From Candidatus Dichloromethanomonas elyunquensis (GTDB lineage Bacteria; Bacillota; Desulfitobacteriia; Desulfitobacteriales; Syntrophobotulaceae), in the NCBI GenBank assembly GCA_001515265.1, contig LNDB01000002.1, positions 1 to 64,000 on the forward strand: a DNA stretch of 64,000 nt, given 5' to 3'. Below the pieces are notes generated by a model. That model was not told where the DNA came from, ran no database searches, and saw nothing but the letters and a program-made list of their open reading frames with translations. Below, piece by piece: positions 26,378-32,910 of this stretch. Both the position numbers and the translations under genes were made by a program. How positions within the stretch are numbered: the stretch's first letter is position 1; every line of letters starts with the position of its first letter.

Positions 26378-27118
26378 ATGTTACTTACCGATAAGACTGC
26401 ACTGATCACCGGTGGAGGTACGGGGATTGGAAAAGCTGTAGCGCTGAGATTAGCCCAGGAAAAGGTGAATATTGCAATCAATTATTCCCGTTCAGAAAAG
26501 GATGCCCAGGAAACCCAAAGAGAAGTGGAAGCTTTGGGAGTTCAATGTCGAATATACCGCGCTAGTGTTTCCTCAGACCAGGAAGTCAGGAAGATGATCG
26601 AACAGGCCGCAAAGGATTTTGGAGGATTAGATATTTTAGTCAATAATGCGGGGACTACGCGTTTTGTACCTCATTCTGATTTAGAAGGAATGAAAGAGGA
26701 ATACTGGGATGAAATTTTTGCAGTAAACGTGAAGGGGCTTTTTTTCTGCTGCAGGGCGGCTGCAGAAGAACTGAAAAAAACGAAAGGTGTCATTGTAAAT
26801 ATCACATCCATTGCAGGTTTAACTGGACTTGGCAGCTCGATAGCCTATTCCGCATCCAAAGCGGCATCTATCAGTATCACCAAATCTCTGGCCAGAGTAC
26901 TTGCTCCGGAAGTAAGGGTCTTAAGTATTGCCCCTGGGATCGTCCTCACCAGATGGGTTGACGGCCAGGAAGATCATATTGGACGGTTGGCGGGGACAAC
27001 CCCGATGAAACGAATTGCCAAGCCGGAAGATGTCTCAGAACTCGTGTACGGCGTGATTGCTCATGCCGGGTTTGTAACGGGGCAGACCATCGTTGTCGAC
27101 GGCGGGGCATTTATCTAA
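26378..27118 (+). CDS. SDR-family NAD(P)-dependent oxidoreductase (FabG-like)
   Basis: A 246-residue Rossmann protein with GGGTGIGKAVALRLA near residue 12, NNAG near 90, Ser in NITSIAGLTGLG, the YSASKAA catalytic Tyr/Lys near 158, and the C-terminal GFVTGQTIVVDGG block. The long ORF-track N-terminus from 26273 is not protein-like. ATG 26378 is preceded by AGGGAGAG, and homologues start there. The family includes 3-oxoacyl-ACP reductase and many sugar or steroid dehydrogenases; the substrate cannot be told. Confidence 0.88.
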   Translation: MLLTDKTALITGGGTGIGKAVALRLAQEKVNIAINYSRSEKDAQETQREVEALGVQCRIYRASVSSDQEVRKMIEQAAKDFGGLDILVNNAGTTRFVPHSDLEGMKEEYWDEIFAVNVKGLFFCCRAAAEELKKTKGVIVNITSIAGLTGLGSSIAYSASKAASISITKSLARVLAPEVRVLSIAPGIVLTRWVDGQEDHIGRLAGTTPMKRIAKPEDVSELVYGVIAHAGFVTGQTIVVDGGAFI

Positions 27119-27151
27119 AATAAATCGTATGACAGGAATATAACAATCATT

Positions 27152-27176
27152 GAGCAGGCAGTTAATTGGCCTGCTC
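27152..27176. terminator. bidirectional hairpin between convergent genes
   Basis: GAGCAGGC and GCCTGCTC form an eight-base stem between the SDR gene and the convergent CBS gene. It lies over the CBS stop codon and is followed by A/T-rich sequence on both sides. Confidence 0.5.
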
Positions 27177-27572
27177 CAATATTTTAGCACAATACCCAAT
27201 AATTTCTCTTCGTCGGACAATCCCAATAAATATTCCTTGATCGTCAATAACTGGAATAAAATTTTGATGTATGGCTCTGGATATCAGATCATTGATTTGC
27301 GCGTTGATCGAAACAGGTGTATTTTGGGTACGCTGATCAATTTCGTCCAGACGGATTTTCTCCGTATTGCCGAAAGTCAGATCCGGGGTATTTTTTAATT
27401 TCCACAGAAGATCCCCTTCCGTTAAGGTGCCTGCGTAACGTCCCTGCGAGTCAACCAGAGGGACAGCGGCATAACCGTGGTATTCCATTCGTTCTAAGGC
27501 TTGACGCATGGTAGAATTTACTTTCAAATAGACAACATCCTTCTTGGGAATGAGAAAAAAAGCTATGTTCAT
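27162..27572 (-). CDS. CBS-domain pair protein
   Basis: A 136-residue protein consisting of two CBS motifs: VNSTMRQALERMEYHGYAAVPLVD, then SINAQINDLISRAIHQNFIPVIDD. Such Bateman modules bind adenine nucleotides and act as energy sensors or regulators. I start it at MNIAFFLIPKK (27572) because GAGGT lies just upstream; the ORF-track start adds 13 poorly conserved residues. There is no effector domain, so it probably acts on a partner. Confidence 0.85.
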   Translation of the reverse strand: MNIAFFLIPKKDVVYLKVNSTMRQALERMEYHGYAAVPLVDSQGRYAGTLTEGDLLWKLKNTPDLTFGNTEKIRLDEIDQRTQNTPVSINAQINDLISRAIHQNFIPVIDDQGIFIGIVRRREIIGYCAKILEQAN

Positions 27573-27765
27573 GACAAAACCTCGATGTAAAGATATTTGC
27601 AGGATTTTCAAAGTCAGTACGGGACTAAGCTACTGTTTAATAGTTCACGTCTAATATTCCATAAGAAGATAAAAATTCCTTCTAAGTTTAGACGAGAGCC
27701 GGCGCAAAAGCAACATGGCTAAAACACGACCTCCGCGCTAATAACTAAAAGGATGCTTGAATTAT

Positions 27766-27806
27766 CAGTGCCGTCTCACTTTACAGGTGATACGGCACTG
27801 GTTTTT
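27766..27806 (+). terminator. orphan plus-strand intrinsic terminator
   Basis: CAGTGCCGT...ACGGCACTG with an inner TCAC/GTGA pairing forms a 13-bp interrupted stem followed by GTTTTTG. No plus-strand gene lies upstream for over 600 bp (the SDR gene has its own hairpin), so it may end an unannotated small RNA starting around 27640. Confidence 0.55.
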
Positions 27807-27871
27807 GAGATTACAAACCGCAAGTTACTTTTTTAAAGATTTTTGAGACAGGCCGTCTATTATAGAGACAA

Positions 27872-28009
27872 TTAGAAGATCACTGCGAGAGCAATAAGGA
27901 TTAGAATTGCAATTGCGATAATAGCTGCTCCCACAGTATTATATGCGGGACCAGGGGTAACTACAGGGGTAACCATCGGTCTGCAGCAGCATCCGCTATA
28001 ACCGTACAT
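27872..28009 (-). CDS. tiny Cys-rich single-helix protein (YjcZ-like, spore-associated type)
   Basis: A 45-residue protein, missed by the ORF track. It has a short N-terminus with GCCCRP, a Pro/Val linker (TPVVTPGP) and one C-terminal membrane helix ending AIAILILIALAVIF. AAAGGAGTG precedes the ATG. It closely resembles the plus-strand gene at 59281 (GCCCRP, then IIAIAILILIALGVIF). The tail and overall form recall the tiny YjcZ-type transmembrane sporulation proteins of Bacillus; a role in the spore is inferred. Confidence 0.75.
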   Translation of the reverse strand: MYGYSGCCCRPMVTPVVTPGPAYNTVGAAIIAIAILILIALAVIF

Positions 28010-28080
28010 TTCATTCACTCCTTTTTCATCGTTCTTATATCTTTGGTTAACGAAAGATTGAAAATTGTCGGATTAGAACC

Positions 28081-28212
28081 TTAGAATAAGATACCCATAG
28101 CAATGAGGAGTAAAATAATAACAGTGACGATAGCAATTCCGCAGAAACTCGGTGTGCAGCAGCAACCGCCGCCAACACCTACACCAGCACCAACTGCACC
28201 TTCGTAAGCCAT
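28081..28212 (-). CDS. tiny Gly/Cys-rich single-helix protein (YjcZ-like)
   Basis: A 43-residue protein, not in the ORF track. It has a Gly/Val-rich N-terminus, a GGCCCTPSFCG cysteine cluster, and a C-terminal helix AIVTVIILLLIAMGILF. GGAGGTG lies nine bases before the ATG. It is the first of two same-strand copies, 71 bp from the next. The GxAIVxVIILLLIAMGIxF end is shared with the gene at 58974, so the two loci are paralogous. Confidence 0.75.
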   Translation of the reverse strand: MAYEGAVGAGVGVGGGCCCTPSFCGIAIVTVIILLLIAMGILF

Positions 28213-28253
28213 ATCTTGAGACACCTCCTACTGGAATTATCTGGAATACAATG

Positions 28254-28279
28254 TAATATATGTATATACCGAATAAAGT
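28254..28279 (-). promoter_or_regulatory. possible sigma-K/E-type -10 element upstream of the tiny protein gene
   Basis: Read on the minus strand, CATATATTA fits the sigma-K -10 consensus CATANNNTA, with AC about 15 bases upstream. It lies 42 bp before the ATG at 28212, a suitable distance. The region is AT-rich, so a chance match is possible. Confidence 0.35.
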
Positions 28280-28282
28280 GTG

Positions 28283-28323
28283 ATTTAAAAAAATAAGAGA
28301 AGTCCCCGCGTCCGGGGACTTCT
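28283..28323 (-). terminator. intrinsic terminator, minus strand (queH)
   Basis: AGAAGTCCCCG and CGGGGACTTCT form a perfect 11-bp stem with a four-base loop, followed on the minus strand by CTTATTTTTTT. It is about 210 bp after the queH stop and is the only visible end for that transcript. Confidence 0.75.
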
Positions 28324-28533
28324 TTGCGCAAAGCCAAAAGACAACTGCGACTAGATTTTATACCTAGACATCAATTATCTAGAGACTCTTCAATAAAAAA
28401 TTAACATGGAAAAGCTTTAAAGTCAACGTTTATCACCTAAAATCTACAGTTAAGTTTTGGGTAATTTTCTTCAATTATCAATAGTGCAGAGAAGTAATCA
28501 TATTATTCTGTAAAATTTTACAGCTATTTAAGG

Positions 28534-29088
28534 TCATTTTGAGGTGAATTTTCGTCTTCGAGAATACATACAACCACAAAAATCTTGACGATAAAAATTT
28601 TCTTTTTTGGCGATTATCATCGTTTTTTGAAAGCCAGCCTGTTTTTTGAAATCTTCTGCAAGAAAAATGACGTTATGCAAAACAGCAGTCTGCTTTCCGA
28701 TTTCCAGGATAGTCTTGCTGTCTTTATGCGGACTGATAGTTAAAGTAGTTGTAAACTGTTTAAACTTATTCGCGTGGGCAAAAGAAGCAGTTTTTTGCAA
28801 TCTCATTCGGAAACATTCGGAACAACGTCTGCCTTTTTCCGGTTCATCTTCCAACCCCTTCGTCCTGGTCTGCCACTCTTCGGGGTCATATTTTTCTTCA
28901 ATAAAATCAACATTTTTATAAGCTGCATAATGCTGAAGTTCATTTCTGCGAAGACGGTATTCGTCTTGAGGATAGATATTGGGATTATAATAGTAAATCA
29001 CTGGGTTATAGGCTGATTCCAGTTTTTCCAAAACGTATGCGCAGCAAGTAGCACAGCAGGCATGCACCAAGACTTTTTCTTTAGACAT
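28534..29088 (-). CDS. queH: epoxyqueuosine reductase QueH
   Basis: QueH reduces epoxyqueuosine to queuosine in tRNA, replacing the cobalamin-dependent QueG. The 184-residue protein shows the family cysteines: HACCATCCAYV near the N-terminus, RRCSECFRMRL near 88 and FCGCMYSR near the C-terminus. The segment TTLTISPHKDSK is also typical. I place the start at MSKEKVLVHACC (29088); the longer ORF adds an atypical leader. It appears to be a single-gene unit. Confidence 0.92.
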   Translation of the reverse strand: MSKEKVLVHACCATCCAYVLEKLESAYNPVIYYYNPNIYPQDEYRLRRNELQHYAAYKNVDFIEEKYDPEEWQTRTKGLEDEPEKGRRCSECFRMRLQKTASFAHANKFKQFTTTLTISPHKDSKTILEIGKQTAVLHNVIFLAEDFKKQAGFQKTMIIAKKENFYRQDFCGCMYSRRRKFTSK

Positions 29089-29366
29089 TGACTCTAAATC
29101 CCCCCAAAATATTTTCAGTGAAATTATAGTATGCAGATTGATGGAATGCAACGGTGATGGATTTATAATTCAATCCGGAGTTTGGACTGAAAGAAATTCC
29201 TCAAGGCCGTACATTCCTTCTGTAATGCTAAATCTACCAGCACAATACTTTTGATAAATACCATTCTCTGATGAAGGAAATTCTATGTAAATGTAGAATA
29301 TTATAAAGACTATTCAAAATAATCTGCTTAATCAAATAGGCTATAAACAATATTGGAGGGCTTATC

Positions 29367-29696
29367 ATGGCAATAGGAACTGTCCACAGTGGGGTCTGCG
29401 GTTTTTGTATAAACATAAAAGCAGTGAGTGACCCGTCAAGTTCTCGAAGAAGCAGGACAATAAAATTAGAGATAACAAGCGATTGTCCGAATTACCAGAA
29501 GATAGCAAAAGAGTTAACCGAAGTAGATGCCCTTAAAGAAATATCAAGTAAACTTCATATGAGTAAGGTGTATGAAATATTTTTGAAATATAGCCCACAT
29601 CCCAGTTGCCCCGGGGTTTCAGGAATTCTTAAAACAATTGAAGTAGAAGCCGGTTTGGCATTACCCCGAACAGCAGATATCACTGTCCAAAGGTAA
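29367..29696 (+). CDS. conserved small Cys-containing protein of unknown function
   Basis: A 109-residue soluble protein preceded by TTGGAGGG. It starts MAIGTVHSGVCGFCINIKAV, with a CxxC, then has SDCPNYQKIAKEL near 38 and SPHPSCPGVSGILKTIEVEAGLALP near the C-terminus. The four cysteines could bind metal or a cluster. The form resembles short clostridial proteins beginning with a HxGVCGF motif (possibly DUF6951-type), but I do not know a function. It is monocistronic with its own terminator. Confidence 0.7.
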   Translation: MAIGTVHSGVCGFCINIKAVSDPSSSRRSRTIKLEITSDCPNYQKIAKELTEVDALKEISSKLHMSKVYEIFLKYSPHPSCPGVSGILKTIEVEAGLALPRTADITVQR

Positions 29697-29760
29697 ATCG
29701 GAGAAGAAATCCAAGCATATTTCATACCGTTAAACCGAAGAGAAAGTTTTTATTACCCTT

Positions 29761-29784
29761 GCAGTCAACCGGACTGCATTTTTT
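29761..29784 (+). terminator. intrinsic terminator after the small Cys protein gene
   Basis: GCAGTC and GACTGC with a five-base loop are followed by ATTTTTTATTTT. Confidence 0.7.
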
Positions 29785-29816
29785 ATTTTAGTAATACTCA
29801 ACATTGTTTCATCAGG

Positions 29817-30065
29817 TTGGAAAGGCAAACGAAGAAAAAAGTTATTTTACATATTCGCGATGATATTCCGACCCAGAAGTTACGGTTATGCTTATCGGAA
29901 CATCCATTTGGCACGGTTAAGTGGTATCACGGAGCTCATTATCTTTTATGCAAAGGTATAGAAAAAGCTACAGCCGAGCTTGGCTTAAGTTTTCTGGTCT
30001 ATAATATGAAACGGGCCATCAATATGGTAGGGACAAAGAGATTAGCGGAGGCAATAAGAGGGTAA
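29817..30065 (+). pseudogene. C-terminal relic of an IS1182-type transposase
   Basis: An 82-residue frame matching only the end of DDE transposases of the IS1182/IS5-like group: EHPFGTVKWYHGAHYLLCKGIEKATAELGLSFLVYNMKRAINMVG corresponds to the domain around the catalytic Glu and the conserved YN(M/L)KR end. The N-terminal domain and first two Asp residues are absent, and there are no visible inverted repeats, so it cannot move. It sits between two terminators near a tRNA gene, a common place for insertions. Confidence 0.75.
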
Positions 30066-30080
30066 GTCCCCTCTTTTTTT
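30056..30080 (+). terminator. intrinsic terminator after the transposase relic
   Basis: GAGGG-taagtc-CCCTC (plus flanking AA/TT pairs) followed by TTTTTTT. Confidence 0.7.
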
Positions 30081-30111
30081 GTTTTCTCTCCAAAATCCCT
30101 TCTGAATATGC

Positions 30112-30136
30112 AAAAAAGCAGGTGCTTTTCCTGCTT
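30112..30136 (-). terminator. intrinsic terminator, minus strand, for tRNA-Leu
   Basis: On the minus strand AAGCAGG-aaaagca-CCTGCTT is followed by TTTTGC. A second hairpin (AAACCCGCAT/ATGCGGGTTT, 30148-30170) lies between it and the tRNA, so the tRNA transcript may have two terminators in tandem. Confidence 0.7.
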
Positions 30137-30182
30137 AAGAAAACCGCAAACCCGCATGAAATGCGGGTTTTCATACAAATTT

Positions 30183-30269
30183 TGGTGCGGTCGAGAGGAC
30201 TTGAACCTCCACGAGCGTAAGCCCACTAGTACCTGAAACTAGCGCGTCTGCCAGTTCCGCCACGACCGC
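30183..30269 (-). tRNA. tRNA-Leu (anticodon CAG)
   Basis: An 87-nt class II tRNA with encoded CCA. The acceptor pair is GCGGTCG/CGACCGC, the anticodon stem is CTAGT/ACTAG with loop TTCAGGT, there is a long variable arm, and the T-arm reads GGAGGTTCAAGTCCTC. The CAG anticodon reads CUG leucine codons. Confidence 0.95.
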
Positions 30270-30370
30270 ATTTACAGATAACATTATATTGGACGGTATT
30301 CTAGTTGTCAACACAAACTGCTACATCAAAAAAATCTTGTTACCGGGATGATAGAGTGATAAAATGAGTA

Positions 30371-30400
30371 AAACATTATAAATTATAAATTATAATGTTT
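30371..30400. promoter_or_regulatory. palindromic operator candidate before the GntR gene
   Basis: AAACATTATA-N10-TATAATGTTT is a perfect 10-bp inverted repeat ending 21 bp before the regulator start, overlapping its likely promoter. This fits an autoregulatory site of a GntR/FCD dimer, although known FCD operators usually have shorter spacing. Confidence 0.45.
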
Positions 30401-30421
30401 TCTTTTAAAGGTGAGGTTGAG

Positions 30422-31060
30422 ATGGAGCATTTAAGCCTTAAAGAAAGTGCCTATAAAATCATTAAAGAGAAACTGCTCAATTTGGAATTTGAGCCTGGAA
30501 GCAGGGTAAGGGAAGATCTTCTGGCCCAGGAAATATCAATGAGCCGTACTCCGGTAAGAGAAGCGGTTAACCAGCTGTCTGCAGAAGGCTTTTTGAACAA
30601 TATTCCCCGCAAAGGAATTTTTGTGATGCAGCTTACGACAAAAGAAATCAGCGATTTCTTGGATATCCGGGAGGCTTTGGAGACGCTGGCAATAGAAAAT
30701 TGTATCCGCAAGATTAATGAAGAACAATTAGCGCTTCTCGGAAGTATTTTAGCTGATTTTGAGGAAGCTTTGTCTAAGGACAACTTTAAAAAGTGTAATC
30801 AGTTGGACAGCAAGTTCCATCTGGAGATAGCCAAAGTCTCAAACAATAAAAAATTGATTGAATTCCTCGGGGAGATAGAAGATTTTATGCATATTGCCAG
30901 AGCGATCGAGAAGAAATTACAGCCTAAAGCGAAAAATGAATTAACCCTAAAGGAACATAAAGCAATCCTTAAGGCAGTCCGAAATATGGATGTTGAAAAA
31001 GCCAGAAAGGCTATCCGGGCTAATATTAAGACAATGAAGGAAAACCTGGGAATCTATTAA
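30422..31060 (+). CDS. GntR-family transcriptional regulator, FCD subfamily
   Basis: A 212-residue regulator with an N-terminal winged helix (SAYKIIKEKLLNLEFEPGSRV, then MSRTPVREAVNQLSAEG) and an all-helical FCD ligand domain (FLDIREALETLAIENC and the metal/ligand His-Asp region DSKFHLEIAKVSNN). ATG 30422, preceded by AAAGGTGAGG, is preferred over 30395. It heads the hydroxypyruvate/tartronate semialdehyde cassette and probably controls it in response to a small acid such as glycolate or glyoxylate; the ligand is inferred from context. Confidence 0.9.
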   Translation: MEHLSLKESAYKIIKEKLLNLEFEPGSRVREDLLAQEISMSRTPVREAVNQLSAEGFLNNIPRKGIFVMQLTTKEISDFLDIREALETLAIENCIRKINEEQLALLGSILADFEEALSKDNFKKCNQLDSKFHLEIAKVSNNKKLIEFLGEIEDFMHIARAIEKKLQPKAKNELTLKEHKAILKAVRNMDVEKARKAIRANIKTMKENLGIY

Positions 31061-31091
31061 CATATACGAAAACCTATTTTAATTTTAAGAA

Positions 31092-31119
31092 AAAATTAAT
31101 TTAATAAAATTAATTTAAT
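31092..31119. repeat. tandem 14-bp AT repeat upstream of hyi
   Basis: AAAATTAATTTAAT occurs twice in perfect tandem, 27 bp before the hyi start. Each copy contains the palindrome TTAATT-type core. It could be a regulator site or an AT tract enhancing translation. Confidence 0.5.
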
Positions 31120-31146
31120 AAAGGGTTAATTAAAGGAGGAATATTT

Positions 31147-31932
31147 ATGCCGGTTTTTAGTGCAAATCTGAACTTTTTATTTAATGAGGTCTCCTTTATG
31201 GAGAAGTTCTCAGCTGCGGCCCAAGCGGGATTCAAGAACGTTGAATTCATGTTCCCTTATGATTATGATCAAAACGAAATTAAGAAACAATTGGAGCAAA
31301 ATGGGCTGAAACTAGTATTATTTAACCTTCCCGCAGGGAACTGGGCTGAAGGAGACAGGGGAATTGCTGCCGATCCTGCCAGAAAAGACGAATTCAGATC
31401 AGGAGTGGAAAAAGCTATCGAAGCTGCCAAACTTTTCGGTGTGAGCAGAGTGAACTGCTTGGTAGGAAAGGTAAGCGGAGAATGGGACAAAGATTTAATT
31501 ATGGAAAATCTCTTGGATAATATCGGTTATGCTGCAGATGAATTTCAGAAGGTCGGACTTGACCTGATGGTCGAACCGATCAACCGTTTTGATATTCCGG
31601 GTTTTTATCTTAATACCACAGATCAAGTGGTGGAAATTATCCGGAAGCTTAATAAGCAGAACATCTACCTTCAGTATGATATTTATCATGCCGAACGCGA
31701 AGGTGAAGACCATGAGATGATTTTAAAACAATATTTTGATTATATCGGGCATATTCAGGTTGCCGATAATCCCGGAAGAAATGAACCGGGTACCGGTGTG
31801 ATTAAAATAAAATTACTTTTTGATACCATTGACGAAATGGGCTTCAAAGGATATATCGGGATGGAATATAAACCTTCGGCTGCTACCCTCGATTCTTTGG
31901 GATGGGTTGAAGATATGGGGTATTCGTTATAA
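31147..31932 (+). CDS. hyi: hydroxypyruvate isomerase
   Basis: A 261-residue TIM-barrel sugar isomerase of the Hyi/xylose isomerase-like family. It begins FSANLNFLFNEVSFMEKFSAAAQAGF and has the EPINRFDIPGFYLN segment near 140 and HIQVADNPGRNEPGTG near 202, all typical of Hyi. It interconverts hydroxypyruvate and tartronate semialdehyde. AAAGGAGG precedes the ATG. Its neighbours reduce and phosphorylate the product. Confidence 0.92.
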   Translation: MPVFSANLNFLFNEVSFMEKFSAAAQAGFKNVEFMFPYDYDQNEIKKQLEQNGLKLVLFNLPAGNWAEGDRGIAADPARKDEFRSGVEKAIEAAKLFGVSRVNCLVGKVSGEWDKDLIMENLLDNIGYAADEFQKVGLDLMVEPINRFDIPGFYLNTTDQVVEIIRKLNKQNIYLQYDIYHAEREGEDHEMILKQYFDYIGHIQVADNPGRNEPGTGVIKIKLLFDTIDEMGFKGYIGMEYKPSAATLDSLGWVEDMGYSL

Positions 31933-32000
31933 CAACATTAACTGGAATGAATACGCTTTAGCGTTCATTAAAAATCAAAGGATTCTAAGGAGGAAACGTT

Positions 32001-32891
32001 ATGAAAAAGATTGGATTTATCGGGCTGGGCATTATGGGAAAACCCATGAGCAAAAACCTGCTGAAGGCAGGATATTCGCTGGTTGTCTATGATCATAACA
32101 AATCTGCAGTTGAAGAGGTGGTTGCGGCGGGGGCTGAAGCAGGGTCCTCTTCGAAGGATGTTGCTTCTAAGTCAGATGTGATTATCACCATGCTTCCAAA
32201 TTCACCTCATGTCAAAGAAGTTGTGCTGGGTGCCGATGGGGTTATAGACGGTGCCAAAACAGGTTCCCTCGTTATCGATATGAGTTCGATCGCGCCCCTC
32301 GTCAGCAGGGAAATCAGTGAAAAACTTGCAGCCAAAAACGTTCGGTTCATGGATGCCCCGGTTAGCGGAGGTGAACCCAAGGCTATTGACGGAACCCTTT
32401 CGATTATGGTAGGGGGAAAAGAAAGCGATTTTGAGGAGTGCGTTTCTATTCTTAAGTGCATGGGTGCGTCTGCTGTTCTTTGCGGTGATGTCGGAGCAGG
32501 TAATGTAACCAAACTTGCCAACCAGATTATTGTCGCTGTTAACATTGCCGCTATGTCTGAAGCTTTGGTCCTGGCTACCAAAGCAGGTGTTGACCCGGAA
32601 AGTGTTTATAAAGCAATCCGTGGAGGGTTAGCGGGAAGTACCGTACTTGATGCGAAAGCCCCACTGGTCATGGCCAGAAAATTTGATCCCGGTTTCCGAA
32701 TGAATTTGCATATCAAAGACTTGAATAACATCCTGGAAACAGGGCATGAAGTGGGTGCTCCTCTTCCACTGAGCGCTTCGGTCATGGAAATGATGCAATC
32801 CCTTAAAGGGGACGGCCATGGAGATAAAGACCATGGCGGTTTGGTCCTGTTCTACGAAAAATTAGCCAACACCCAGGTGAAAAAAGGCTAA
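32001..32891 (+). CDS. garR: 2-hydroxy-3-oxopropionate (tartronate semialdehyde) reductase
   Basis: A 296-residue beta-hydroxyacid dehydrogenase. It has the NAD(P) motif GLGIMGKPMSKNLLKAGY at the N-terminus, the substrate motif DAPVSGGEPKAIDGTLSIMVGG near 118, the catalytic Lys in GNVTKLANQIIVA near 170, and the KDLNNILE block near 240. It reduces tartronate semialdehyde to D-glycerate. The same fold includes 3-hydroxyisobutyrate dehydrogenase; context favours GarR/GlxR. TAAGGAGG precedes the ATG. Confidence 0.92.
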   Translation: MKKIGFIGLGIMGKPMSKNLLKAGYSLVVYDHNKSAVEEVVAAGAEAGSSSKDVASKSDVIITMLPNSPHVKEVVLGADGVIDGAKTGSLVIDMSSIAPLVSREISEKLAAKNVRFMDAPVSGGEPKAIDGTLSIMVGGKESDFEECVSILKCMGASAVLCGDVGAGNVTKLANQIIVAVNIAAMSEALVLATKAGVDPESVYKAIRGGLAGSTVLDAKAPLVMARKFDPGFRMNLHIKDLNNILETGHEVGAPLPLSASVMEMMQSLKGDGHGDKDHGGLVLFYEKLANTQVKKG

Positions 32892-32910
32892 GTTCCGGAT
32901 GTGGAGGGAT

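Larger units (their letters stand above)
28213..28533. other. 321-bp intergenic region with a promoter and terminator
   Basis: No gene is seen. Nearest the tiny gene is a possible mother-cell promoter (next entry), then the queH terminator. The remaining ~200 bp (28324-28533) is A/T-rich without clear structure. Confidence 0.5.

Noticed and set aside
29999-30226. 75-aa minus-strand ORF overlapping tRNA-Leu
   Set aside because: It covers part of the tRNA and its terminators; a coding role is not credible.
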